Shown here: piece by piece, positions 33,886-41,564 of the stretch | How positions within the stretch are numbered: the first letter of the stretch is position 1 | Layout: the number at the start of each line of letters is the position of its first letter | Origin: Streptomyces sp. Je 1-332 | GTDB lineage: Bacteria; Actinomycetota; Actinomycetes; Streptomycetales; Streptomycetaceae | DNA: 64,000 bases | Direction: 5' to 3' | Assembly: GCF_040730185.1 (NCBI RefSeq) | Contig: NZ_CP160402.1 | Coordinates: forward strand, 8,060,001 to 8,124,000 | Program-made: the position numbers and the translations under genes | Notes under the pieces: model-generated | The model's input: only the letters and a program-made list of their open reading frames with translations | What the model was told of the DNA's origin: nothing | Database searches by the model: none

Positions 33886-34209
33886 GGCGGCCGTCGGCCG
33901 CAGGCCCGCCCACTCGACCCAGACCTCCCCGCGCGGGACGCCCCACCCTTCGGCCAACGCCCCCGCTGCTGCGTCCAGCGCCCCGCGCGTCAACTCACTG
34001 CCCCGGTCGGATCCGTGCACGACAGCCAGCGGCCAGGCAGCCACGATCCCGTCACCCGTGCTGGTCAGCACGGCCTCGCAGAGCACCGCGACCACCCCTG
34101 AGGGCGGCAGCCCCAGAGCCGCGGCGACCTGGGCGCAGAGCTGCTCGAGCCGCGCCGCGTCGTGCGCGCCGTCGGCTGCCCTGGGGGCGGTCACCTGGAT
34201 CACCGGCAT
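33883..34209 (-). CDS. 4-oxalocrotonate tautomerase-like small protein
   Basis: A 108-residue protein whose ATG at 34209 gives 'MPVIQVTAP', leaving Pro as the N-terminal residue after Met removal. Pro1 is the catalytic base of the tautomerase superfamily. The rest ('RLEQLCAQVAAALGLPPSGV', 'DRGSELTRGALDAAAGALAE') matches the helix-strand layout of the family. It could tautomerise a keto/enol intermediate in this sugar locus. It is divergent from the ABC transporter operon. The longer frame to 34302 is unlikely because it would bury the Pro. Confidence 0.7.
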   Translation of the reverse strand: MPVIQVTAPRAADGAHDAARLEQLCAQVAAALGLPPSGVVAVLCEAVLTSTGDGIVAAWPLAVVHGSDRGSELTRGALDAAAGALAEGWGVPRGEVWVEWAGLRPTAA

Positions 34210-34283
34210 ACGTGTACTCCCTACTCGGAATCGCGGGACAAGGGCGCTGAGGCTAAGCGGGCCCTCAGACTGCGTCAAGAAAT

Positions 34284-34294
34284 AGTGAGCAATT
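34284..34294. promoter_or_regulatory. GAGC-type operator upstream of the ABC transporter
   Basis: AGTGAGCAATT lies just upstream of the -35 hexamer of the transporter promoter. The same 11 bases occur, inverted, at 42731-42741 upstream of the second deacetylase-like gene, and AGTGAGCGAT occurs at 32134-32143. Confidence 0.6.
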
Positions 34295-34315
34295 AAAATC
34301 ACGCGCTGCTTGTTA

Positions 34316-34345
34316 TTGACTGACCTTGGTCGCGGCGACTACAAA
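34316..34345 (+). promoter_or_regulatory. Promoter of the sugar ABC transporter operon
   Basis: TTGACT (34316-34321) and TACAAA (34340-34345) are 18 bp apart, close to the vegetative sigma factor consensus. Transcription would start near 34352, about 50 bp before the ATG. Confidence 0.55.
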
Positions 34346-34402
34346 ACAGGCATCAAGGCCCACGCGGCCGAATCTCCCCCCTGACGACGGAGGTTGTGCA
34401 CC

Positions 34403-35704
34403 ATGGCTGTCGGCAGACGAGCGCTCCTTGCCACCGCGGTGGCAGGCGCCGGAGCGGTCGGCATCGCCCGGCGCTCCGGCTTCTCGCCCTCGAACACGGG
34501 CTCGGCGGGAGCGGACACGCTCACCTTCTCGCTGTGGGGGAGCGACGGCGAGATCGCGGCCTTCCAGGCCCTGGCCCGTGCGTACGAACGCCGCCACCGC
34601 GGCATCCGGGTGCAGATCCGGATGGAGTCCTACCAGCAGATGTACACCAACATGGACGCGCTGCTCGCCGGCGGTCGGGCCCCCGACCTGTTCCGCTGCG
34701 ACTACGCGAACCTGGGGATGTACAGCGCCAGCGGCCAACTCCTCGACCTCAGCCCCTACTTCGGCGAGCAGGACCGCAAGGCCTTCCTGCCCGCTCTGTG
34801 GGAGGCCGTCTGCCACGAGGGCAAGCCGTACGCCGTCCCCCACCACACCGACACGACGGCGGTCCTCTACCGCAAGGACATGTTCCGCACCGCGGGGATC
34901 ACGTCCGTGCCCACCTCACTGGACGAGGCCTGGTCGTGGGACGAGTTCACCGAGATCTGCGCACGACTGCGCAAGAAACTGCACGGGGTCTATCCCTTCG
35001 TCTACGGCTGGCAGCAGGCCGGCGCGTTCCGCTGGCTGACATGGCTGTGGCAGGCCGGCGGCCGGATCCTTGACGAGAGCCGCACCGCACCGGCCATCGA
35101 ATCCGAAGCCGGACTGCGCGCCCTGCGCTTCACACAGGACTTCTTCCGGCAGGGCTTCGTCCCGCCCAACAGCTCGGTCAAGAGCGCCGCGTACCCCGAC
35201 CCGCTGTTCACCGCGGGCACCGTCGCCATGAGCTTCGCCGGCGACTTCCTGCTGCCGACCATCGACCCGGCGCTGAAGAAGGACCTGTACGGCGTCACCT
35301 ACCAGCCGCGCGGACGCCAGGCGGCCACCGACCTCGGCGGCAACGCCGTGGCCGCCACCCGCACCACCGAGAACCCCGAACTCGCCGCAGACTTCCTCAA
35401 GTTCCTCGCGAACGAGGAGAACATGGTCCGCTTCTGCGAGCAGTGCGTCGTGCTGCCCACCCGCCGCTCGCTGCTCAACCAGCATCTCGACTACGCGGTG
35501 CGGCCCGACCTCATGCCGGTGTACGCGGAGCAGGCCACGGTGCTCACCCCGGCCATGACCGAACAGATCGCCGTGCCCGGGTTCGGCCGCATCAACTCCG
35601 CGCTGCAGGACGAACTGGAAGCCGCCTTCGTCAACCGCCAGCCCGCCGACGTGACCCTGCGCAACATCGCCGCATCCACCCGGACCGCGCTGGCCTCCGC
35701 GTAA
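34403..35704 (+). CDS. Sugar ABC transporter solute-binding protein
   Basis: A 433-residue CUT1-type binding protein. The N-terminus 'MAVGRRALLATAVAGAGAVG' has a twin-arginine-like signal ('GRRALL') and no lipobox cysteine, unusual for a Streptomyces binding protein, so export by Tat is likely and the anchoring is unclear. The core has 'LTFSLWGSDGEIAAFQAL', 'LLAGGRAPDLFRCDYANLG' and 'GTVAMSFAGDFLLPTIDP', family hallmarks. GACGGAGG precedes the ATG by nine bases. It is first in the operon with two permeases. Confidence 0.92.
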   Translation: MAVGRRALLATAVAGAGAVGIARRSGFSPSNTGSAGADTLTFSLWGSDGEIAAFQALARAYERRHRGIRVQIRMESYQQMYTNMDALLAGGRAPDLFRCDYANLGMYSASGQLLDLSPYFGEQDRKAFLPALWEAVCHEGKPYAVPHHTDTTAVLYRKDMFRTAGITSVPTSLDEAWSWDEFTEICARLRKKLHGVYPFVYGWQQAGAFRWLTWLWQAGGRILDESRTAPAIESEAGLRALRFTQDFFRQGFVPPNSSVKSAAYPDPLFTAGTVAMSFAGDFLLPTIDPALKKDLYGVTYQPRGRQAATDLGGNAVAATRTTENPELAADFLKFLANEENMVRFCEQCVVLPTRRSLLNQHLDYAVRPDLMPVYAEQATVLTPAMTEQIAVPGFGRINSALQDELEAAFVNRQPADVTLRNIAASTRTALASA

Positions 35705-35733
35705 GGCCCTGTCCACCGCACCCAGGAGCTGCC

Positions 35734-36687
35734 ATGGCCACCATCGCCTCGTCGCCGCGCGACGTGCGCCCGACCACACCCGCGCCGGCACCACCCCCGC
35801 CGGGCGCCCGCAGAGCAGCGCGCTTTCGCGAGACCCTCGCTGCCTATTGCACGCTCGGACCGAACCTCGTCCTCGTCACCGTCTTCCTGCTGGTCCCGCT
35901 GGTCATGGCCGTCGTACTGAGCTTCCAGTACAGCACCGGGCTCGCCTCCCTGACCTGGGCAGGCCTGGCCAACTACCGCCAGCTGGCCGGTGATCCCGTC
36001 TTCTGGCGCACGGTCCTCAACACCGCGGTCTTCTGCGTGGCGACCGTACCCGTCGAGATGGCACTTGGGCTCGGCATCGCGCTGCTGTTCAACAAGGTGA
36101 TGCCCGCGCGCCCGCTGTGGCGCACCCTCGTCTACCTGCCCATGGTCATCTCCGGCGTGGCGACCGCCCTCATCGGAACCCTGATGTTCGACCAGAACAT
36201 CGGCCTGCTCAACAAGCTGCTCGCCACCCTCGGACTGCCTGCCGCCCCCTGGCAGACCAGCGGCAGCGCCGCCATGGCGTCCGTCGTGCTGATCACGCTG
36301 TGGATGCGGATCGGCTTCAACATGGTGATCTACCTGGCCGGTCTGCAGGGCATCTCACCCGAGATGTACGAGGCGGCCGAAGTGGAGGGCGCGGGCCCCT
36401 GGCAGCGGCTGCGCAACATCACCGTCCCGCTGCTGGGACCGTCCACGTTCTTCCTGCTCATCATGAACGTCATCTATTCGTTCCAAGTCTTCGACACCGT
36501 CTACGTGATGACCCTCGGCGGTCCTGGCCACGCCACCGACGTCATGATCACCTACGCCTACCGCAACGGCTTCGAAGGACGGCAGCAGGGCTACGCGGCC
36601 GCCATCGGCATCGTCCTGTACGTCATCGTCATGATCTTCACGGCGCTGCAGTGGCGCTTCAGCCGCAACAGGGACACGGTCGGCTGA
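35734..36687 (+). CDS. Sugar ABC transporter permease (MalF-like)
   Basis: A 317-residue permease with six helices. The inner-membrane EAA loop is 'EMYEAAEVEGAGPWQRLRNI', the docking site for the ATPase. It starts at the ATG 35734 after CAGGAG and follows the binding protein by 29 bp. No ATPase gene is present in the locus; in Streptomyces the shared MsiK ATPase usually energises such importers. Confidence 0.93.
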   Translation: MATIASSPRDVRPTTPAPAPPPPGARRAARFRETLAAYCTLGPNLVLVTVFLLVPLVMAVVLSFQYSTGLASLTWAGLANYRQLAGDPVFWRTVLNTAVFCVATVPVEMALGLGIALLFNKVMPARPLWRTLVYLPMVISGVATALIGTLMFDQNIGLLNKLLATLGLPAAPWQTSGSAAMASVVLITLWMRIGFNMVIYLAGLQGISPEMYEAAEVEGAGPWQRLRNITVPLLGPSTFFLLIMNVIYSFQVFDTVYVMTLGGPGHATDVMITYAYRNGFEGRQQGYAAAIGIVLYVIVMIFTALQWRFSRNRDTVG

Positions 36688-36731
36688 CCTAGCACCCCGC
36701 CGCATCCCTCCCGCCTCCCCAAAGGACACCG

Positions 36732-37613
36732 ATGTCCGTGACCTCCTCAGCCAGACGCCCCGGATCCCCTCCCCTAGCCCCCGCAGCGACACACCCGAGA
36801 CGACGCGACCGCCACCGTCCGCTGCGCGTGGCGGCAGCGGTGATCATCGGTCTGGCCATGGCCCTGCCCCTGTTCTGGATGATCCTGGTCGCCTTCTCGC
36901 CCATCGCGGACCTGCACACCTCGCAGCTGCGGTTCTGGCCGAGCGCACCGACCCTGGACAACTTCCGCCGCGTGTTCCGGCTGCCGGTGGGGACCTGGGC
37001 GATGAACTCGACCGTGATCACCTGCCTGGTCGTCCTGATCACGGTCTCCTGCAACCTGCTGGCCGGATACGCCTTCGCCAAGATGCGCTTCCGCGGCCGC
37101 AACCTGATCTTTCTGCTGTTGCTCAGCACCATGACCGTGCCGGTCCAGGTACTGATGGTGCCTCAGTTCAAACTCGTCAGTGCCATGGGCATGTTCGGCA
37201 GCTTCTGGGCCGTCATCGTCCCCGCCTCCTCCACCGCCTTCGGGGTCTTCCTCGCCCGGCAGTTCATGCTCGGCATCCCCGACGAAGTCATCGAGGCCGC
37301 GCGGATGGACGGCGCCGGACAGCTGCGCACCTTCTTCACCGTCGTCCTGCCGCTGTGCAAGCCGCTCATCGCGGTTCTCTCGCTGCTGACCTTCCTCTAC
37401 CAGTGGAACGACTTCGCCTGGCCGCTGACCGTCCTGAAGGACGAGCGGCTGTACACCCTCGCCGTCGGCATGCAGTTCGTCAACGGCCAGTACACCGCCG
37501 ACTACGGCGCCATCATGGCGCTCGCTCTCCTCTCCGTACTGCCCATGGTCGTTCTCTTCCTCTGCTTCCAGAAGTACTTCGTCCAGGGCTTCGCACGATC
37601 GGGAATCAAGTGA
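36732..37613 (+). CDS. Sugar ABC transporter permease (MalG-like)
   Basis: A 293-residue permease with six helices. The EAA loop 'DEVIEAARMDGAGQLRTFFT' and the C-terminal 'CFQKYFVQGFARSGIK' are typical of the MalG type. It lies 44 bp after the first permease. Its TGA overlaps the GTG start of the dehydrogenase gene, so the operon continues. Confidence 0.93.
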   Translation: MSVTSSARRPGSPPLAPAATHPRRRDRHRPLRVAAAVIIGLAMALPLFWMILVAFSPIADLHTSQLRFWPSAPTLDNFRRVFRLPVGTWAMNSTVITCLVVLITVSCNLLAGYAFAKMRFRGRNLIFLLLLSTMTVPVQVLMVPQFKLVSAMGMFGSFWAVIVPASSTAFGVFLARQFMLGIPDEVIEAARMDGAGQLRTFFTVVLPLCKPLIAVLSLLTFLYQWNDFAWPLTVLKDERLYTLAVGMQFVNGQYTADYGAIMALALLSVLPMVVLFLCFQKYFVQGFARSGIK

Positions 37614-38632
37614 CCTCTTCGTCCCCCGTCCACTACCTGAGCACTCTCTCCTTTCCCGACTGGTGGCTCGACGAGCTGCGCGCACGCCACCCGCGGCTCA
37701 GCGTCACCCAGATCCCCGCCACCTCCCCGAAGGACGTGCCCGAAGAGGTGTGGCGCCGGACGCAGATCCTGCACACCGGCGCCGTCTTCCCGGCCACCGA
37801 ACACCCGGCACCTGACCTGCGCTGGATCCAGCTGGACACTTCCGGCGCGGACCACCTGAAGGACACGGAGGTATGGGACCTCCCGGTGCCGCTCACCTCC
37901 ATCGGAGGCATCTCGCCCGTGCCCATGGCCGAGTACGTGCTGATGATGCTGCTCGGCCTCGCACATCGCCTGCCCCGCGCCATCGAGGTGCAGCACAGCG
38001 GCACGTGGCCCTCGCCCGCCGAACGCTGGAACACCCTCATGCCGCGCCGGTTGCGTGGCGCGACCGTCGGTGTCGTCGGCTACGGGCGCATCGGCCGCGA
38101 AATAGGCCGTCTCGCAGGCGAGTTCGGCATGACCGTGCTCGGCCTCAAGCGCGGCAGCGGACCACGGGCCGGTGAGTTCTTCGGAACGCCCGCCGACGAC
38201 TCACCGCAGCCGGCCGAGCTCTACACCCCGGACGCCCTCCACACGTTCCTGAGCCGCTGTGACTACCTCGTGGTCACCTGCCCGCTCACGGACGAGACGC
38301 GCGGCATGATCGACGCCGCGGCGCTCGACGCACTCAAGGACGGCGCGATGGTCGTCAACGTCTCGCGCGGCGGCATCGTCGACGAACACGCCCTGCGCGC
38401 TGGGCTCCGCTCGGGCCGCATCGCGGGAGCCGCCCTCGACGTCTTCGACGAAGAACCCCTGCCCGCGGACCACGCCTGGTGGAACGAGCCAGGAGTCATC
38501 CTGACACCGCACGTCGCCGGTTTCGCGCCGGACTACGAGGAGCAGACCCTCGAACTCGTCGGCTCGAACGTGGAGCGCTTCCTCGTGGGCCGGGATCTGA
38601 TCAACCTGGTGGACCGGTCCCGTGGCTACTGA
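37610..38632 (+). CDS. D-2-hydroxyacid dehydrogenase family protein
   Basis: A 340-residue NAD-dependent dehydrogenase. Rossmann motif 'TVGVVGYGRIGREIGRLAG' is near residue 150; the catalytic region has 'NVSRGGIVDEHALRAGL' (Arg), 'DVFDEEPLPADH' (Glu) and 'TPHVAGFAPDYEE' (His). The GTG start overlaps the permease stop as GTGA. In a sugar-uptake operon it would reduce a keto acid or oxidise a hydroxyacid derived from the sugar. Confidence 0.9.
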   Translation: MTSSSPVHYLSTLSFPDWWLDELRARHPRLSVTQIPATSPKDVPEEVWRRTQILHTGAVFPATEHPAPDLRWIQLDTSGADHLKDTEVWDLPVPLTSIGGISPVPMAEYVLMMLLGLAHRLPRAIEVQHSGTWPSPAERWNTLMPRRLRGATVGVVGYGRIGREIGRLAGEFGMTVLGLKRGSGPRAGEFFGTPADDSPQPAELYTPDALHTFLSRCDYLVVTCPLTDETRGMIDAAALDALKDGAMVVNVSRGGIVDEHALRAGLRSGRIAGAALDVFDEEPLPADHAWWNEPGVILTPHVAGFAPDYEEQTLELVGSNVERFLVGRDLINLVDRSRGY

Positions 38633-39395
38633 TCACCTGCTCGCCCCCCAGCGCCGGCACGCCGTGCTGACCTGGCTGCGACGCCGAGGCACGGTCAACG
38701 TCCAGGAACTGTCGGACCTGCTGCGCATCAGCGCCTCCACGGTCCGGCGCGACCTGCGCGACCTCGAACTGCAGGGCATGCTGCGCCGCGTACACGGCGG
38801 CGCAACCACCGTGGACGGCGCCTTCGAGCCGGACCAACCGCAGCGGGCATCCACCCAACCGGAGGAGAAGGGCCGGATCGCCGAAGCCGCTCTGCGCCTG
38901 ATCCCCGACCACAGCACCGTCCTCATCAGCGGAGGCACGACGACCGAGGCCCTCGCCGCCAGGCTGGGGGAGCGACGCGGCCTCACCGTGGTGACCAACG
39001 CCCTGCCGATCGCCCAAGTCCTCTCGGCCACCTCCAACGTCGACGTCATCGTGCTCGGCGGCATCCTGCGCCACCGGGAGCAGTCGCTCCTCGGCCACCT
39101 GACCGAGCACGCGCTGCACGAACTGCAGATCAGCCAGATCCTCACCAGCGCCTTCGGTCTCGACGACGACGCGGGACTCACCGGGGCCCACGTCGACGAG
39201 GCCCAGACCGACCGTGCCCTCCTGGCCGCCGCACGCAGCGTCGTCGTACTCGCCGACAAGTCCAAGCTGGGACGCCGCGGGCCGGTGCGCCTGGCACCGC
39301 TGGACCGCGTGGCCACCCTGGTCACCGACGCCGCTCCCGAACACCCCGTGTGCCGGGCCCTCGACAGCCGCAGCCGAACCGTCATCAGCGCCTGA
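38622..39395 (+). CDS. DeoR/GlpR family regulator 2
   Basis: A 257-residue DeoR protein, similar in plan to regulator 1: HTH 'SDLLRISASTVRRDLRDLEL', then 'LRRVHGGATTVDG', 'VLISGGTTTEALAARL' and 'VVLADKSKLGRRGPVRLAP'. The GTG start at 38622 overlaps the dehydrogenase gene by 11 bases. Two DeoR proteins in one locus suggest either paralogous repressors sharing GAGC sites or separate control of the two operons. Confidence 0.92.
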   Translation: MATDHLLAPQRRHAVLTWLRRRGTVNVQELSDLLRISASTVRRDLRDLELQGMLRRVHGGATTVDGAFEPDQPQRASTQPEEKGRIAEAALRLIPDHSTVLISGGTTTEALAARLGERRGLTVVTNALPIAQVLSATSNVDVIVLGGILRHREQSLLGHLTEHALHELQISQILTSAFGLDDDAGLTGAHVDEAQTDRALLAAARSVVVLADKSKLGRRGPVRLAPLDRVATLVTDAAPEHPVCRALDSRSRTVISA

Positions 39396-39440
39396 GCCCC
39401 ATGCCCACTCCGCCCGGCCCCAGCCACACAGAGGTGCCCC

Positions 39441-40289
39441 ATGCCCCTGGTCCCCACCGCCAGTCTGATGGACCACGCCGTACGCACGGATTCCGCGGTC
39501 CTCGCCTTCAACATCGTGACCCTGGAACAGGCCGAGGCCGTCGCCCAGGCCTGCGAGGCCGCGAAGTCACCGGCCATCCTCGCCGTCAGCCACAACGCGG
39601 TCCGCTACCACCGCGACGACCCCGCGCCGCTGCTCAGTGCCGCCGCGGCCATCGCCCGGCGCTGCGGTATGCCACTCGCCCTGCACCTCGACCACGTAGA
39701 GGACGAGGAGCTCGTGCTGCGCGCGCGGGAACTCGGCTGCGGCTCGGTCATGTTCGACGCATCACGGCTGCCGCACACGGAAAACGTCGCCAGGACGGCC
39801 GCCGTCACCGCACGCCTCCATGACGAAGGCATCTGGGTCGAGGCCGAGTTGGGCGAGATCGGCGGCAAGGACGGGGTCCACTCCGCCACGGCGCGCACGG
39901 ACCCCACCGAAGCCGCCGACTACGTACGCGCCACCGGAGTGGACGCGCTCGCGGTGGCGGTCGGCAGCTCCCACGCCATGACCGAACGCAACGCCTCGCT
40001 CGACCAGAACCTCATCGCCCGGCTGCGCGCGGCCATCGACGTGCCGCTCGTCCTGCACGGTTCATCCGGCGTGCCGGACCAGGAAATCCGGTCGGCGATC
40101 ACCCACGGCATGCGGAAAATCAACTTCGGCACGCATCTGAGCGCGGCCTTCACCCGGGCTGTCCGCATCGGCCTCGACGACTACAGCGGCGTGGACCCAC
40201 GGCGCTACCTCGCGGCGGGCCGCGAGGCGGTCGCACGCGCCACGGAACAACAGCTCCGCCTCCTCACCCCAGAGCCGGCCACCGCCTAG
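39441..40289 (+). CDS. Class II (zinc) aldolase, fructose/tagatose-bisphosphate type
   Basis: A 282-residue class II aldolase. Zinc-ligand regions are 'PLALHLDHVEDEELVLRARE', with the catalytic Asp, 'GIWVEAELGEIGGKDG', 'HGSSGVPDQEI' and 'GMRKINFGTHLS'. The pattern is that of GatY/KbaY tagatose-bisphosphate aldolases. With the AgaS-like isomerase and the kinase, it supports amino-sugar breakdown to triose phosphates, although no tagatose-6-phosphate kinase was found here. The stop falls in a 30-bp tandem repeat. Confidence 0.9.
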   Translation: MPLVPTASLMDHAVRTDSAVLAFNIVTLEQAEAVAQACEAAKSPAILAVSHNAVRYHRDDPAPLLSAAAAIARRCGMPLALHLDHVEDEELVLRARELGCGSVMFDASRLPHTENVARTAAVTARLHDEGIWVEAELGEIGGKDGVHSATARTDPTEAADYVRATGVDALAVAVGSSHAMTERNASLDQNLIARLRAAIDVPLVLHGSSGVPDQEIRSAITHGMRKINFGTHLSAAFTRAVRIGLDDYSGVDPRRYLAAGREAVARATEQQLRLLTPEPATA

Positions 40290-40357
40290 CAGGCCATCGC
40301 CGGGCCGGCCACCGCCTAGCAGGCCACCCTCGGACTGGCCACCGCCAAGCCGGCCAC
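40274..40357 (+). repeat. 30-bp tandem repeat, about 2.8 copies
   Basis: The unit starting GCCGGCCACCGCCTAGCAGG begins at 40274 and 40304, and a diverged copy at 40334. The first unit includes the aldolase stop codon, so each repeat copy carries a stop in the same frame. Confidence 0.85.
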
Positions 40358-40409
40358 CCCCTGACACCAGCCAATCCCGCCAGCACTTCGACCTCACAGG
40401 AGTCAATGC

Positions 40410-40739
40410 ATGACCAGTCCCGCGCCCCGCCATGAACCCGTCCCCGACCCTCGGGCGCTGCTCACCGCACTGGGCGAGCGGGTCCTCGAACGTGAGGGCA
40501 TCCCCATGATCCTGGCCCTGCAGGTTCCCTCACGCGACGGCAACCAGCAGTCAGAACCGGCACAGCCGGACCCCGAAGGTGAGGAACTCGCCGGGCTGCT
40601 CCGCCACTACCAGGGCACGCTCGCACCCGACGCGCCGGACGACGCCGAACCCTCCTTGATCGAAGTCCTCCAGCTCATGGGAGCAGTCCACTTCACACCC
40701 CCCACCGCCACCGCGCAGAAGGACGGGACCCAGCGATGA
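40410..40739 (+). CDS. Small protein homologous to the N-terminal domain of the downstream paralogue
   Basis: A 109-residue protein with no named family. It aligns well with the first 100 residues of the fused deacetylase-like protein on the opposite strand (41565-42644): 'LEREGIPMILALQVPS' against 'VNRRRGVPMFVSLRST', and 'EPSLIEVLQLMGAVHFTPP' against a similar 'EETVVRTLQALAYTSLGPH' segment. ACAGGAG precedes the ATG. Its stop overlaps the next start as ATGA, so it is made together with the deacetylase-like protein and is probably its partner subunit. Confidence 0.75.
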   Translation: MTSPAPRHEPVPDPRALLTALGERVLEREGIPMILALQVPSRDGNQQSEPAQPDPEGEELAGLLRHYQGTLAPDAPDDAEPSLIEVLQLMGAVHFTPPTATAQKDGTQR

Positions 40740-41440
40740 ACACCAACACCACCCCGCAGACCCGGCTCCCGTCCTTCTCCGTCCAGGAACAGGCCTTCCG
40801 CTCCGGCCAGTACCTGCGCGTGGTCAACTACCACAACACCCCGCACGCCGACAGGGACAAGATCCGCGGCGAACTGAAGGCTCTGGCCGAACACTTCTCC
40901 GCCGTCACCCTGGAGGATCTCGACCTGTTCCGGACCACCGGCCGCTGGCACAAGAGCCGCCCCGGCGTCATCCCGGTCTTCTACGAGGGCTACCGCAACA
41001 ACGCCGAGGTCGCCGCGCCCCTTGCCGAGGAGGCAGGTCTGACCGCCTGGTTCTTCATCTGCACCGCATTCCTGGACGTGCCCGTCGAGGACCAGTACGA
41101 GTACGCCAACGGGCACCACATCGATCTGGTGCAGGAAAACCGCGATGGCGAACGCCTCGCCATGACCTGGGACGACGTCGCGGAACTCAGCCAACGGCAC
41201 GTGGTCACCCCGCACACCGCCAACCACGCCGCGGCCGCCTCCCTGCACACCGGCCAGGACTTCGAGCGCGAGATCGCCGAGCCCAAACGCCGGATGGACG
41301 CGGTCACCGGCCAGGACGCCGCGTGCACGGCCTTCCTGTGGGGCACGCCGCACGGAGCGGACCCGGCGGTGGACGCGGCGCTGCGTGAGGCGGGCTACCG
41401 CTACCAGTTCGGCAACACCATGATCCAGTACATCGGGTAG
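40736..41440 (+). CDS. NodB-fold polysaccharide-deacetylase-like protein (split form)
   Basis: A 234-residue protein with no signal peptide, so cytosolic. The NodB-homology order is visible: 'QYLRVVNYHNTP', then 'PGVIPVFYEGYRNNAEVAAP', 'EEAGLTAWFFICTAFLD', 'WDDVAELSQRHVVTPHTANH' and 'REAGYRYQFGNTMIQ'. Motif 2 (HTxxH) is intact. Motif 1, normally TFDDG with the catalytic and metal Asp, reads VFYEG. This recalls PuuE-type (allantoinase) relatives more than true chitin deacetylases. It may cleave an N-acetyl or cyclic amide bond of the sugar substrate. Confidence 0.75.
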   Translation: MNTNTTPQTRLPSFSVQEQAFRSGQYLRVVNYHNTPHADRDKIRGELKALAEHFSAVTLEDLDLFRTTGRWHKSRPGVIPVFYEGYRNNAEVAAPLAEEAGLTAWFFICTAFLDVPVEDQYEYANGHHIDLVQENRDGERLAMTWDDVAELSQRHVVTPHTANHAAAASLHTGQDFEREIAEPKRRMDAVTGQDAACTAFLWGTPHGADPAVDAALREAGYRYQFGNTMIQYIG

Positions 41441-41481
41441 CGGGGCTCGGCAGGAGACGGGGCAGCGGGACGCGGCCAGCG

Positions 41482-41519
41482 GGACTGCGGGGCGGCACAC
41501 GCGTGCCGCACCGCAGTCC
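41482..41519. terminator. Bidirectional hairpin between the convergent deacetylase-like genes
   Basis: GGACTGCGGGGCGGCAC (41482-41498) pairs with GTGCCGCACCGCAGTCC (41503-41519), with one G-A mismatch in 17 pairs and a four-base loop. It lies in the gap between the two convergent paralogues and can terminate both. Confidence 0.85.
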
Positions 41520-41527
41520 AGTTCCCT

Positions 41528-41563
41528 GCTCTCCGCGCTCTCCGCGCTCTCCGCGCTCTCCGG
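41528..41563. repeat. 9-bp tandem repeat, four copies
   Basis: GCTCTCCGC is repeated at 41528, 41537, 41546 and 41555 (the last ends in G). It ends two bases before the stop of the minus-strand gene. Confidence 0.85.
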
Positions 41564-41564
41564 A

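Noticed and set aside
33883..34302. Longer 139-residue version of the tautomerase-like protein
   Set aside because: It would place the catalytic proline internally and covers the promoter region of the divergent operon.
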